A stretch of 64,000 bases of DNA from Dysgonomonas sp. UBA7710 (GCF_002482385.1 NZ_DLFW01000044.1:1-64000), one strand, 5' to 3'. Counted from the first letter of the stretch, positions 36,690 to 45,521 are shown. Numbers and translations are program-made. The notes: generated by a model not told the origin, from the sequence alone.

Positions 36690-36809
36690 ATGAGAAAAAA
36701 AGACAAAAATACAAGGTCCAAAAAACTGCAATTTACAGTTTTAGTCACTGCTGCATTTGCGGCAGCTTTGATTGTATTGCTAATCCTTATCTGGGTTCTT
36801 ATTCTGTAA
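36690..36809 (+). CDS. Possible 39-residue single-span membrane protein
   Basis: An ATG-initiated frame of 39 residues starting MRKKDKNTRSKKLQF and continuing as one hydrophobic helix (LVTAAFAAALIVLLILIWVL) to the stop. The strongly basic N-terminus followed by about 22 apolar residues is a proper inner-membrane topology. It lies divergent from the TlpA-like gene and ends 7 bp from the convergent stop of the next gene, so it fills the only gap in this part of the locus. No strong ribosome-binding site or consensus promoter is visible. It could be chance, although the composition is persuasive. Confidence 0.4.
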   Translation: MRKKDKNTRSKKLQFTVLVTAAFAAALIVLLILIWVLIL

Positions 36810-36816
36810 TCCTTTT

Positions 36817-37770
36817 TTAAGAACGAATCACTTCTACAATTCTTCTCATATCCTCCTCATCATACCGATGGTCACAAGGTAAAGGTAAGAGATAATTTAC
36901 AATTCTGTATTCGGCAGAATCTTTTTCTACCAAGTCCAGTGTCGCTTTCCAGTATGTAGATACAAAAATCTTATTGTCTATCAGCTTTTTTCTCAGGTCC
37001 GGATCTTCCGAATAGAACATATAGCTGAGTGGACAGGTATCTTGGGGGAAATTGTCGAACTCATATATATTGTCTTTACCTAAGACAGAATGCAGGTACT
37101 TAAAGTTGCTTATCTGCTTTCGTTTCAGATTTTCGTAATCTATATTCGCCAGCAAGGCATTTGCCAGATTAGACATCCTTTTTATCGGCTGATCAATAAG
37201 GCTGGCGCAATAGTCCAGATAATCCTGATAGGCCGCGCCTGCATTCGCATATTCGATACGCTTCATCAGGTGCGTCATATGCGGAATGGCCATATCCTGT
37301 TCGAATACTTCATCCAGCAATGTATCAGTATAAAGGTACGCACCATCGGGTAGTCCGAAAAACTTGCGTGGAGAGTAAATGGTATCTATACTATCATATG
37401 GCTTGGAATAGAAAGCATGGGTATTATCCACAATGAGCTGCTTACCAAACCTCCTGACTAGTTTTTCGATAGTATTGCATTTGATCCCATATATGTCTGA
37501 ATAAAGGAATACTTCATCCCCCGCCAGTTTCTTATCGAAAATCGGATCTATATTGAAATCAACAGGATAGAATTCAGATTCGAGGCCTAATTTCCTTATC
37601 GGCTCCCATATTACCTCCGAATTGAGATATGGAATATATATCTTTCTATACTTTTTTGCTCTCAAAATATATTCAAGGCAATTACGGGCAGTATTCAGCT
37701 GTACCGCTCCTTTGTGATAATGCTCGCCTTTGCGGAGCTGAAGTTCGAAGTATCCGCCAATTTCTTTCAT
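36817..37770 (-). CDS. Diverged DegT/DnrJ-like PLP-fold protein
   Basis: A 317-residue protein with a reduced aspartate-aminotransferase fold. VQLNTARNCLEYILRAK near 23-39 corresponds to the cofactor-phosphate loop. IVDNTHAFYS at 113-122 corresponds to the DxAHAF motif, with Asp115 for the PLP nitrogen. TIYSPRKFFGLPDGAYLYT at 130-148 carries Lys136 where the Schiff-base lysine is expected. It is about 60 residues shorter than the DegT enzyme at 38702. It probably still binds PLP and makes or modifies a sugar amine, but a non-catalytic role is possible. It lies 9 bp downstream of the OmdA-like gene. Confidence 0.7.
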   Translation of the reverse strand: MKEIGGYFELQLRKGEHYHKGAVQLNTARNCLEYILRAKKYRKIYIPYLNSEVIWEPIRKLGLESEFYPVDFNIDPIFDKKLAGDEVFLYSDIYGIKCNTIEKLVRRFGKQLIVDNTHAFYSKPYDSIDTIYSPRKFFGLPDGAYLYTDTLLDEVFEQDMAIPHMTHLMKRIEYANAGAAYQDYLDYCASLIDQPIKRMSNLANALLANIDYENLKRKQISNFKYLHSVLGKDNIYEFDNFPQDTCPLSYMFYSEDPDLRKKLIDNKIFVSTYWKATLDLVEKDSAEYRIVNYLLPLPCDHRYDEEDMRRIVEVIRS

Positions 37771-37779
37771 TCGATATAG

Positions 37780-37998
37780 TTATGTCTTGAGCGTTTTCTG
37801 TTTATTTTTCAACATAATTAAAGCCTTTCCTGCCCTTACTTCCCGGGTTGCCTGTTGTTTAGCTCCGCCTATCCAATCACAATATCCCCGTTTATATCCA
37901 TCTGTAAGGCTTTCGAAGAACTCCTTTTCATCATTATTATCATTAAGAAGTTTTATGAGTTCTTCCGGTACAATGATTTCACCTTTACTTCTTTCCAT
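37780..37998 (-). CDS. Short YdeI/OmdA-domain protein
   Basis: A 72-residue protein matching the C-terminal YdeI/OmpD-associated domain. It has IIVPEELIKLLNDNNDEKEFF, then the helical core SLTDGYKRGYCDWIGGAKQ and the TREVRAGKALIMLKN tail. Full YdeI proteins are about 190 residues, so this is only the helical module. The family has no settled function; some members protect against antimicrobial peptides. It sits 11 bp downstream of wbqC and 9 bp upstream of the DegT-like gene, so it belongs to the transcript. Why it sits in a glycan locus is unknown. Confidence 0.72.
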   Translation of the reverse strand: MERSKGEIIVPEELIKLLNDNNDEKEFFESLTDGYKRGYCDWIGGAKQQATREVRAGKALIMLKNKQKTLKT

Positions 37999-38009
37999 AT
38001 ATCGCTGGA

Positions 38010-38705
38010 TTATATTAATTTATAATTATCTAATATTTTATGTATATTCTCTAAAGAATTGAACATCATTACATCCAATATGGAAAGCCAAGGTACAAAT
38101 TCATTAGCAAACTGCTTGTATTCAATTGGATTTGAAGAAATGAAATACAGGTTTATATTTTCTTTCTTAAATTCTTCGGGAGAATATAACTCCTGTCCCC
38201 CGATTGCATTATAATAATCTGTAGCTTTCAACTCCTTACAAATTGCAATTACTTTATCCTGTCCTTTTAATGAATGGTCAATATCAAGGGTGGATGATAT
38301 GATTATTTCTGTTTTAATATCAAGATATTTGCATATTTCACGAATTGAATTATCTATATAGTGAAACAGATTGGTATCATCATAATTGACTATTCTTTCA
38401 ATTAGAGGCATCAGCATATCAAAATAAGGAGCTTTTCTATAAGATTCTCTTGTTTGATTTAATAATTTCTTTTTATCGAAGCCAACTGATAAACATCGAT
38501 CTTTGATATCCAGATAATCCGAGTCTTTTTCCAACGGAATAGTAATCATCAAATCTTTGCCGTTTTGCAGAATTCTGTTCCTGTTAATCCAGCCTTTCTT
38601 AGTATATTGAATATTATCATAAATTACATATTTGTCGACAGCATTCAATAATTGGAAATATCCGATATACGGCAGAAAATATGGCTGCATTATCCCCAGT
38701 TTCAT
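38010..38705 (-). CDS. wbqC: WbqC-family protein
   Basis: A 231-residue member of the WbqC family, found in O-antigen and capsule loci and in some natural-product clusters. It has the family N-terminus MKLGIMQPYFLPYIGYFQL, YDNIQYTKKGWINRNRI near 28-44, a long helical middle, and ELYSPEEFKKENINLYF near 175-191. The family is proposed to act on amino sugars made by DegT aminotransferases (possibly attaching an amino acid), consistent with its place directly after one. The ATG at 38705 was chosen because it overlaps the upstream TGA (ATGA) and has GGGAGAA just before it; a TTG nine bases earlier is less likely. Confidence 0.88.
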   Translation of the reverse strand: MKLGIMQPYFLPYIGYFQLLNAVDKYVIYDNIQYTKKGWINRNRILQNGKDLMITIPLEKDSDYLDIKDRCLSVGFDKKKLLNQTRESYRKAPYFDMLMPLIERIVNYDDTNLFHYIDNSIREICKYLDIKTEIIISSTLDIDHSLKGQDKVIAICKELKATDYYNAIGGQELYSPEEFKKENINLYFISSNPIEYKQFANEFVPWLSILDVMMFNSLENIHKILDNYKLI

Positions 38706-39823
38706 TTCTCCCAAGGTTTATTTTTTATCAAATCACAGATTTTTCGTACTTCTTCAAATTCCAGATTGGCATATATAGGAAGGCACACGATTTCTTTCGA
38801 AATCTGTCCTGCTACCGGAAGATTTCCTACGCTTGCGGATGGTAACCCTTTATATGTAGGGAAATCGCTGATAAGCGGGTAGAAGTACCGGCGTCCGAAA
38901 ATATCATATTCCTGTAATTTGAAATAGAGGTCATCACGGCTCATACCATATTCTGCCGTATTGATCCGCACAGGATAATACGGGTAGGTGTGTTGTACAC
39001 CTTTGGCAACTTCCATATAAGATACTCCGGGAATATCTTTCAACAGACTATCATATAGTTTTGCCAACTCCAGGCGTTTGGCTATATAGCTGTCTACATA
39101 TTTGAGCTGGAGGGAACCATAAGCGGCTTGCAACTCATTCATCTTTGCATTGATGCCCGGTTCTATGACGGTGGTTTCATTGCGGAATCCAAAGTTCTTG
39201 AGTAAGTCGATACGTTGCTTGGTCTTTTCATCCTGGCAAACGATCGCACCGCCTTCAATCGTATTATATACTTTTGTGGCATGGAAACTCAGTATTGAAA
39301 GGTCGCCCCAGTTCATCACCGACTGTCCGTCTTTCTTTACAGAAAAAGCATGGGCTGCATCATAGATTACACGCAGGCCGTATATATCGGCAATACGTTG
39401 TATTTCCTCTACATTACAAGGATTGCCATATACATGCACAGGCATGATCGCTGTTGTTTGCGGTGTTATGGCAGCTTCTATCTTTGCGGGGTCTATATTG
39501 TAATATTTATCGTCGATGTCTACAAATACAGGTTTGATATTATTCCACCAAAGGGAATGGGTGGTTGCTACAAAGCTGAACGGCGTGGTTATTACTTCTC
39601 CCGTTATACGCAGAGCCTGTAATGCTGTAATTAGAGCCAGTGTACCATTAGAGAATACCGAGATATATTTCACCCCGAGGTAATCGGCCAGTTCCTGTTC
39701 GAACTGTTGATGAAAAGGCCCGTTGTTAGTCAATATCTTATTGTCCCATATCTGCTGCAGATAAGGAATAAATTCTTCTAATGGCGGTAGTGCCGGTTGC
39801 GTTACAAATATTTGTTTGCTCAT
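38702..39823 (-). CDS. DegT/DnrJ/EryC1/StrS aminotransferase
   Basis: PLP enzyme that turns a nucleotide-linked keto-sugar into an amino sugar (for example dTDP-Qui4N, dTDP-Fuc4N or dTDP-Fuc3N). The 373-residue protein has SVFSNGTLALITALQAL near 55-71 (phosphate loop), TTPFSFVATTHSLWW, VIYDAAHAFSV with Asp155, and LSFHATKVYNTIEGG with the Schiff-base Lys184. NFGFRNET and INAKMNELQAAYG complete the family pattern. It is coupled to wbqC by a 4-bp overlap. The 4,6-dehydratase that would supply its substrate is not in the window and must be encoded elsewhere. The exact sugar is unknown. Confidence 0.93.
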   Translation of the reverse strand: MSKQIFVTQPALPPLEEFIPYLQQIWDNKILTNNGPFHQQFEQELADYLGVKYISVFSNGTLALITALQALRITGEVITTPFSFVATTHSLWWNNIKPVFVDIDDKYYNIDPAKIEAAITPQTTAIMPVHVYGNPCNVEEIQRIADIYGLRVIYDAAHAFSVKKDGQSVMNWGDLSILSFHATKVYNTIEGGAIVCQDEKTKQRIDLLKNFGFRNETTVIEPGINAKMNELQAAYGSLQLKYVDSYIAKRLELAKLYDSLLKDIPGVSYMEVAKGVQHTYPYYPVRINTAEYGMSRDDLYFKLQEYDIFGRRYFYPLISDFPTYKGLPSASVGNLPVAGQISKEIVCLPIYANLEFEEVRKICDLIKNKPWEK

Positions 39824-39869
39824 AATCTTTATTTCTTATATCGATTACAGGTACATAAATAAAAGATAA

Positions 39870-40739
39870 TTATCTATTCTGTAATGTCATTATGATTTTT
39901 TCTTGCTTCTGAATCCATTCGTTTTGTCTATCATTCTCTTTTTTAAGGTCAATGACATGCAAAGTTAATTCTTCTATTTTTTGGAGGAGTTTTATCTGCA
40001 TTTCATTTAGATTCAATCCATTCTGTTGCATTTCTCTTTCAGAGGGAATATTTGGTAAATGTTTATTCTCATTAATGAAATTTTCTATTTCAGACAAGGA
40101 TTTAAGTTGATAGTCTGTATCAAAAACGAAGTCTGCCCCTTTATTTATTTTTATCTCAATCTCATCGGCTATTATTTTACCTCTAACATCTAGTTTCGCT
40201 TGAGGATTTGTTGTTCCTATACCAATATTTCCTATATCTGTAGTCGCTAAAGTTGTAGTAAGAGGAAACTGATCAGTTACATTTACTTTCCCTGCTGGAT
40301 CATATTCCTTAATAACTAGAGGCGTTAATTCGGTCGGACGGCCCTCAAAATTTGTTGTTCGCATACACCATGATTTTATCCATATTGCTGTCCAAAAATG
40401 AGCAGTTGTTCCGATAACAAAGTCATATCGATTTTCTATCTCAAAAATACGAAGTTCATAATTACCGACACTTCCATAATGAATCTCTCTGTTAATTTTA
40501 AGTCCATCTCGAGTGGATATAATAAATGTTTGTTCTCCCATATAAATACAACCTAGACTTCCTCCCAAAATTTCAATTTTTAATTTTTCATGAGGTTTAG
40601 TTTCATTTTTAGGTAAAGAACCTACATGGTAAAATCTTTCTCCTATTGTAGGTTGGGTACCAATAGCGTAGCCTTGTGCAGAAATATCCACAGGAAAGAT
40701 TATAGCTAAAAAAGTAATAAATAATAATAGATTTTTCAT
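39870..40739 (-). CDS. Exported protein with tail-fibre-like coiled-coil C-terminus
   Basis: A 289-residue protein with a signal peptide (MKNLLLFITFLAIIFPVDISAQ) and a central beta-rich region (about 30-165). The NIGIGTTNPQAKLDVRGKI motif near 172-190 is the usual start of phage-tail-fibre-like needle domains in Bacteroidetes. The final 85 residues (SLSEIENFINENKHLPNIP, then GLNLNEMQIKLLQKIEELTL) form the widespread ENKHLP...EMQIKLLQKIEEL coiled coil, probably a trimer. It is thus likely a secreted or surface fibrous protein. It lies 6 bp downstream of a GT2 gene inside the glycan locus. It shows no catalytic S74 peptidase residues that I can see. Confidence 0.78.
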   Translation of the reverse strand: MKNLLLFITFLAIIFPVDISAQGYAIGTQPTIGERFYHVGSLPKNETKPHEKLKIEILGGSLGCIYMGEQTFIISTRDGLKINREIHYGSVGNYELRIFEIENRYDFVIGTTAHFWTAIWIKSWCMRTTNFEGRPTELTPLVIKEYDPAGKVNVTDQFPLTTTLATTDIGNIGIGTTNPQAKLDVRGKIIADEIEIKINKGADFVFDTDYQLKSLSEIENFINENKHLPNIPSEREMQQNGLNLNEMQIKLLQKIEELTLHVIDLKKENDRQNEWIQKQEKIIMTLQNR

Positions 40740-40745
40740 AGTATT

Positions 40746-41594
40746 TTATATTTGGCGGTAAATCTTTTTGATGAAATAAGGTATTATTTTTTTTATCTTA
40801 CCCTTTAGCGATTTGTCGCCATAGAGAAGTATTTCCAGTCTCCGTTTATGTTTTGTAAAAGCTTCTGTATATTTATACTTGAAGTATCTGTCGTATTCGT
40901 TTATAAATTCTATGATTCGCAGATACTGTGTTTTATCATCCATTTTCGACCATTGTCCGTTGTCGTGTATCCGGTAAGCGGAAGTGACATCTTCAAGATA
41001 GAGCAAAGTACCGAATTGCCCCATATACATACCCAGCATCCAATCGGCAATCTCCATATCGAACAGCTTGGGATCGAGATTTTGCACATATTTACCTCTG
41101 AAAACGCAACAAGACAGGTTACCTATTTTGTTTTCCAATGCCAGTTGTTCAGTGGTAATAAGTTTGTAATCTTTGTTATCTGTCCAATCGAATATTTCTT
41201 CTCTGTTTTGGTCGATAAACAGCCGTAAATGCCTGTTGTAACTCATCGAAGATTTTGCATACGCTTCGAGATGATCTATGTGATTCTGTAAATGATTTGG
41301 TTTCAGCCAATAATCATCTCCTTCCATAATAGCGACATAATCCCCCGTACAGGCGGCAAAGGCTTGCTGGTAATTTTTATTATAGCCTACATTATGAGAC
41401 TTTTGAAGGTATGTGAACTTGAATTGAGTCTTACTTTCGTATTCTTTTATGATATCCACCGTGTTGTCGGAAGAACAATCATCGGCCACAATAATCTCTA
41501 CATCATGCACAGTCTCCTGCATCAGTATGCTTTCGAGCGTCTGAGGCATATATGCAGCCTGATTATATGTGATTAGTATGACGTTTATTTTCAT
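40746..41594 (-). CDS. Glycosyltransferase family 2
   Basis: A 282-residue GT2 enzyme with MKINVILITYNQAAYMPQTL, VEIIVADDCSSDNTVDIIKE near 31-50, NVGYNKNYQQAFAACTGDYV near 67-86 and the metal site EGDDYWLKP near 90-98. This places it in the same subgroup as the gene at 34245. The C-terminal 80 residues are basic and helical, a pattern seen in membrane-associated O-antigen transferases. It is separated by 92 bp from the next gene upstream, the widest gap in this half of the locus; that gap contains an AAGGTC-type palindrome. Sugar and linkage are unknown. Confidence 0.88.
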   Translation of the reverse strand: MKINVILITYNQAAYMPQTLESILMQETVHDVEIIVADDCSSDNTVDIIKEYESKTQFKFTYLQKSHNVGYNKNYQQAFAACTGDYVAIMEGDDYWLKPNHLQNHIDHLEAYAKSSMSYNRHLRLFIDQNREEIFDWTDNKDYKLITTEQLALENKIGNLSCCVFRGKYVQNLDPKLFDMEIADWMLGMYMGQFGTLLYLEDVTSAYRIHDNGQWSKMDDKTQYLRIIEFINEYDRYFKYKYTEAFTKHKRRLEILLYGDKSLKGKIKKIIPYFIKKIYRQI

Positions 41595-41686
41595 TATAGG
41601 TAAAAGAAAGTATTATATGATGCGTTTTTATAACATAATTGCCTATTGTGGTTATACATATCAAAGTAATAAATAGGTCTGTGACC

Positions 41687-42553
41687 TTAGTTTGCATTAG
41701 TTTTTTCCCCGGAAAAGATCCTTCGGAATACTTTCCTTATGTATTTGACGGGAGATAAAAAAAAGTCTCCTATCTTATATTCTATTGAGTTTTTGTACAA
41801 ACCTGCTTCCCTTTTATAGTAGGTTGCTTCAATATGGTCTCTTATCGGATTGAAATATTCAAGGTACAAAGGTAGGTGATTCCTGAAGATTTCGAGTAAT
41901 AACCGCTCATTTTGTTCTTTTGTTATCGATGTCAGCATTGAAACATCTTTTATCCGGTAAAGGAAATGGTATCCATCCAGTTTTATTACTTTATCGGCAG
42001 GTTGAATTATAGATAGCCAGAAGTCCCAGTCTTCAAGGCCTTGCGTCGCCATATTTTTGTTATATCCCTGTGTCTTCAGAAAGTCGGTTTTCCTGAAGAA
42101 ACCGGCAGGAGGGATTCTGTTTTCTGTCAGCATATCCTCGAACCTGAACGGAGGTGGTGTTTGTTTTTCATTCCGGGCCCCAAACAGGATGCGGTTCGAA
42201 TAAATTACTTTCGTGTCCGGTTGTTCCCGGAATGTACATACTGCCTCTTCCATATATTCCGGGGATATTTTATCATCGGAATCCAGCGGAAGGATAAACT
42301 CTCCTTCTGCATGCATTATTCCATAGTTCCGGGTTTCGGCTAATCCTCCGTTTTCTTTTTTCAGGTATTTTATACGGGAATCTTTTTTACACCATATTTG
42401 AGCCACTTCTTCGGTGTTGTCGGGTGAACCGTCATTTACTACAATACATTCCCAGTCCTGAAATTTCTGTTCAAGGACAGATTGTAGTGTTTCGGGTAAA
42501 TATTGCGCCTGATTGTAACAAGGCACTATAACTGATACAACTGGTTTATCCAT
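41687..42553 (-). CDS. Glycosyltransferase family 2
   Basis: A 288-residue GT2 enzyme with VVSVIVPCYNQAQYLPETLQ near 4-23, DWECIVVNDGSPDNTEEVAQ, YLKKENGGLAETRNYG near 78-93 and the metal site LPLDSDDKISPEYM. The YHFLYRIKDVSML segment near 196-208 is typical of capsule GT2 enzymes. It is a close paralogue of the gene at 49369-50232, with shared stretches visible even at DNA level. The start overlaps the end of the next upstream gene by 8 bp, so the two are coupled. A small inverted repeat covers its stop codon. Function beyond glycosyl transfer is unknown. Confidence 0.9.
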   Translation of the reverse strand: MDKPVVSVIVPCYNQAQYLPETLQSVLEQKFQDWECIVVNDGSPDNTEEVAQIWCKKDSRIKYLKKENGGLAETRNYGIMHAEGEFILPLDSDDKISPEYMEEAVCTFREQPDTKVIYSNRILFGARNEKQTPPPFRFEDMLTENRIPPAGFFRKTDFLKTQGYNKNMATQGLEDWDFWLSIIQPADKVIKLDGYHFLYRIKDVSMLTSITKEQNERLLLEIFRNHLPLYLEYFNPIRDHIEATYYKREAGLYKNSIEYKIGDFFLSPVKYIRKVFRRIFSGEKTNAN

Positions 42554-43349
42554 TGTCTTTTTCGTATATATTAAACCACTTTAGAAATCCTAATTTCTTC
42601 AAAAGTTTTACGCTTATTGCAGTTTTAAGTTTATATATTTCTTGCTTTTTTTCCATCCAGTCTTTATATATATTATTATATAACGGATATGATAATTCTA
42701 TATGTCTGTTACGTTCGTCCAGCAGTATTCTTCTGTTTTGTATATCGGAGCTGATGCCATCTATATAGAATGTCGAAAAGTAACTGTTTATATGTTTATA
42801 CCGGCAATTAATCAGGCAAACAGCATCGATAAAAAAAGCCCAGTCGGATACTATTTTCATTTTTTCGGAATAATAGCCATAATTGACAAGTGTTTCTTTT
42901 TTTATGAAAGAGGCCGTATGTGGCAGAGTATCTTCGGCAAAATATTTAAAATCAGGATTGTCCGGATAAGTCTTTATGTAACTATGCCTGTTTGCATCTG
43001 CGATTTCGAGGTTGTAATAGATTATATCCTCCCCCGATAATTTGTCGATGACCTCATTCAAATCGGCATCCGGCCTGATCGTATCGCCGCTGTTTATAAA
43101 TAATACATATTCTCCGTTAGCCTGCTTAATTCCTTTATTCATAGCATTGTATATTCCGGAATCGGGCTCACTTATCCAATAGTTTATCCTGTCTGCATGT
43201 TTTGTTATGATACTAACACTATTATCACTGGAATTACCATCAATAACAATATATTCAAAGCCAGCGTTTCTTTGACATACAATGCTTTCGATTGTCTTTT
43301 CCAATCCGACAGCATTATTGAAATTAATTGTTATAATGGATAGTTTCAT
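42546..43349 (-). CDS. Glycosyltransferase family 2 (WcaA-like)
   Basis: A 267-residue GT2 enzyme with MKLSIITINFNNAVGLEKTI, FEYIVIDGNSSDNSVSIITK, ISEPDSGIYNAMNKGIKQA near 80-98 and the metal site FINSGDTIRPD. PHTASFIKKE and VSDWAFFIDA are the expected mid-domain motifs. It is a paralogue of the gene at 33423-34241 and of the lone GT2 at 1358, all sharing the GIYxAxNKGI signature. It overlaps the 41687-42553 gene by 8 bp and lies 3 bp from the GT4 gene upstream, so these form one translational unit. Donor sugar is unknown. Confidence 0.89.
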   Translation of the reverse strand: MKLSIITINFNNAVGLEKTIESIVCQRNAGFEYIVIDGNSSDNSVSIITKHADRINYWISEPDSGIYNAMNKGIKQANGEYVLFINSGDTIRPDADLNEVIDKLSGEDIIYYNLEIADANRHSYIKTYPDNPDFKYFAEDTLPHTASFIKKETLVNYGYYSEKMKIVSDWAFFIDAVCLINCRYKHINSYFSTFYIDGISSDIQNRRILLDERNRHIELSYPLYNNIYKDWMEKKQEIYKLKTAISVKLLKKLGFLKWFNIYEKDNG

Positions 43350-43352
43350 ATT

Positions 43353-44579
43353 CTATTTATTCAATATGTCTTTATATAACTGTATATACTTTTGGGTTTG
43401 TAACGTATCCGGGAATGTATTGATTGCATAATATCTGATCCCTTTTCTCTCAAAGATATATTTATTATTTAAGAAATCGTTAATTCCTATGGTTAAAGCT
43501 TCTATCCCTATTTCGGAGAGTAGTATTCCGTTTTCCCCGGTTTTTACATGTTCTGCCATACCTCCGTTGCTGAAACTCATGACGGGAGTGCCGTTAGCAA
43601 AAGACTCCAGCATGACATTGGGAAGGTTGTCCTCTTTAGATGGTATAACAGTAAGGTCAGCGGCAGAGTATAAGAGATTGAGTGCTGATATATCTGTTAT
43701 TTTATCGAAATGGATATGGTTGATGCCGGCCCGTATTTTCATGTTTTCGGGTAGCTCGCCTACTGATATTACCTGAAAATCGCTACGCTCGATCTTATTA
43801 ATAGTATCAAAAAACATCGGGAACCCTTTTTGTATATTATTCAGATGTGCACCTACTATAATGAGGGTTTTCAGACCATTGTTGACTCCTGCCTCTTGTT
43901 TTGCATAAGTTTTATCTATAACCGGATAATTTGAAAAATCGAGCCCGTTGGGTATCAGATAATGAGGATAACGTCCCAGAGCAGCACTCACTTCCGACTT
44001 TTTCTTCATCCATTCCGATAAACAAACTACATGGATATTATCGTTTTGGTTTATCGCTTTTGTCTTTATCCTTTTTACTTTGGCATCCATTTTGCCGTAC
44101 GTGCCGATATTCTTTATTCTGTCCGATTCGAAATGAAACATGCCCATAAAAGGATTTATGTCATGTAGTGTCCATACGATGGGCTGCTGTATGTTTTTAA
44201 AGAAAGTAGGATAATTGAGAAATTCCGAAATCCAATGTAAATGGATGATGTCGGCATCTTTTATGATGGGCAGTTGTTCTAGCCTGTATGATGTCGTTGC
44301 AAAAGTAGCAATTTCATAATTTTTAGGGTATTTATTTAGTTTTACCCAATGGAAGTGTTCTGTATGGAGATTATATTTTTTCAATGCCCTTATTATAAGG
44401 GAACGCCCTGTGCCGACTGTACGAATATTGTTTGCAGCCGCAAATTCAGGATCGACATGGAAGCGCTGAATGAACTCGGACTGTATATCCGGTTCCTTCA
44501 TCAGATGCTGGTGGAGCCTGAGTGCGGCGATTCCTGCACCGCCACCTGTTATTCCTGTTGATATATGGGTGATTTTCAT
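43353..44579 (-). CDS. Glycosyltransferase family 4
   Basis: A 408-residue retaining GT-B glycosyltransferase. The N-terminal domain opens with MKITHISTGITGGGAGIAAL, an acceptor-side glycine loop. The C-terminal donor domain has LKTLIIVGAHLNNIQKGFPM near 233-252 and the canonical end motif VIPSKEDNLPNVMLESFANG near 309-328. This includes the E(x7)E-type pair that contacts the nucleotide sugar. There is no signal peptide. The start overlaps the stop of the upstream GNT-I-like gene by 4 bp. It is likely one of the core chain-building transferases of the polymer. The sugar is not predictable. Confidence 0.92.
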   Translation of the reverse strand: MKITHISTGITGGGAGIAALRLHQHLMKEPDIQSEFIQRFHVDPEFAAANNIRTVGTGRSLIIRALKKYNLHTEHFHWVKLNKYPKNYEIATFATTSYRLEQLPIIKDADIIHLHWISEFLNYPTFFKNIQQPIVWTLHDINPFMGMFHFESDRIKNIGTYGKMDAKVKRIKTKAINQNDNIHVVCLSEWMKKKSEVSAALGRYPHYLIPNGLDFSNYPVIDKTYAKQEAGVNNGLKTLIIVGAHLNNIQKGFPMFFDTINKIERSDFQVISVGELPENMKIRAGINHIHFDKITDISALNLLYSAADLTVIPSKEDNLPNVMLESFANGTPVMSFSNGGMAEHVKTGENGILLSEIGIEALTIGINDFLNNKYIFERKGIRYYAINTFPDTLQTQKYIQLYKDILNK

Positions 44580-45517
44580 TTATAACGTATATTTTTATAG
44601 ATATAATGGAGAGAAGTACTTTTCAGATATCTTTTCAGCCTTTTTTCCCAAGAAGAATCTTTTCCATAGATATAAAACCGTTGTAAATATTTTTTTGCAT
44701 ACTTATTTTCTTTAATAGGTATTTTTTTTACAACAATAGAACCAGCTAAGTCTACATTATATCGGTTATCCAGAGCTATACTGTTTGTTCCACTTCCATC
44801 GACTCCTATATTATCGACTAACGATTTATGGGGATATAGGCATAGCCCGTTATTTATAAAAATAGTAGCATACCATTTTATAGCCCATGTTTTTAGTGTA
44901 CCTTCATAGTTTTGTTCAATCTGGGAGAATTGGTTGATAGAACCATTTAGATTGAAATCGTGAAAATCTGAACGAACGGGTAGGCTTTTGTATAAATAAG
45001 GTATGTCTGTGATACGTTTATCCCATGCCCTTTTCCATGTAGCCCATCCCCAGCAACTCATAAAGCGTAAAAAGTATGTTTCGGGTAATTTATTTGCTCC
45101 TGTTGTAACAGGAACAAATCCTGATATGTGCATTACTTTATCTTCTTTTTCATATAAATCCAGTGCCGCATTCATATATGTGAGAAAATAAGGGGATGTA
45201 ACGATGTCGTCTTCCAGTACAATCACTTTGCCATATTGATTAACTATTCGGGTTATTCCATCCTCGATAGAATTTGCAAGGCCATTGTTCTTTTCTGATT
45301 CGAAGATATGGACCTGGCGACACCATTGCTTTTGCCTGAGAACTCTTCTTGTTTCAGTTATCTCCTTCTGCATGATGAGGTCTGCATCCTTTTTGGGGCC
45401 ATCGGAGAATATGTATAGAACAGATTCTTCAGCCAATGTGTTACTGGCTAACGCTTCCAACGTTTCTTTTGTTTTAGAAGGTCTGTTGTATACAAAAAGG
45501 ACTATGGGTGCCAGCAT
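44576..45517 (-). CDS. GNT-I-like / GT13-type sugar transferase
   Basis: A 313-residue GT-A enzyme beginning MLAPIVLFVYNRPSKTKETL, then YIFSDGPKKDADLI near 36-49, the metal-binding motif VIVLEDDIVTSPYFLTYMN near 93-111, and SCWGWATWKRAWD near 145-157. The FVYNRP...SDGPK...LEDD...GWATW series marks the GNT-I-like sugar transferases found in bacterial polysaccharide loci, which often transfer GlcNAc or related hexosamines. No membrane span is present. It lies between the two-domain glycosyltransferase (5 bp gap upstream) and GT4 (4 bp overlap downstream). Confidence 0.85.
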   Translation of the reverse strand: MLAPIVLFVYNRPSKTKETLEALASNTLAEESVLYIFSDGPKKDADLIMQKEITETRRVLRQKQWCRQVHIFESEKNNGLANSIEDGITRIVNQYGKVIVLEDDIVTSPYFLTYMNAALDLYEKEDKVMHISGFVPVTTGANKLPETYFLRFMSCWGWATWKRAWDKRITDIPYLYKSLPVRSDFHDFNLNGSINQFSQIEQNYEGTLKTWAIKWYATIFINNGLCLYPHKSLVDNIGVDGSGTNSIALDNRYNVDLAGSIVVKKIPIKENKYAKKYLQRFYIYGKDSSWEKRLKRYLKSTSLHYIYKNIRYK

Positions 45518-45521
45518 ATTT

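Noticed and set aside
42553..43040. Plus-strand frames inside the glycan locus near 42.5-43.0 kb
   Set aside because: They are opposite-strand shadows of well-supported GT2 genes and contain no recognisable domain.
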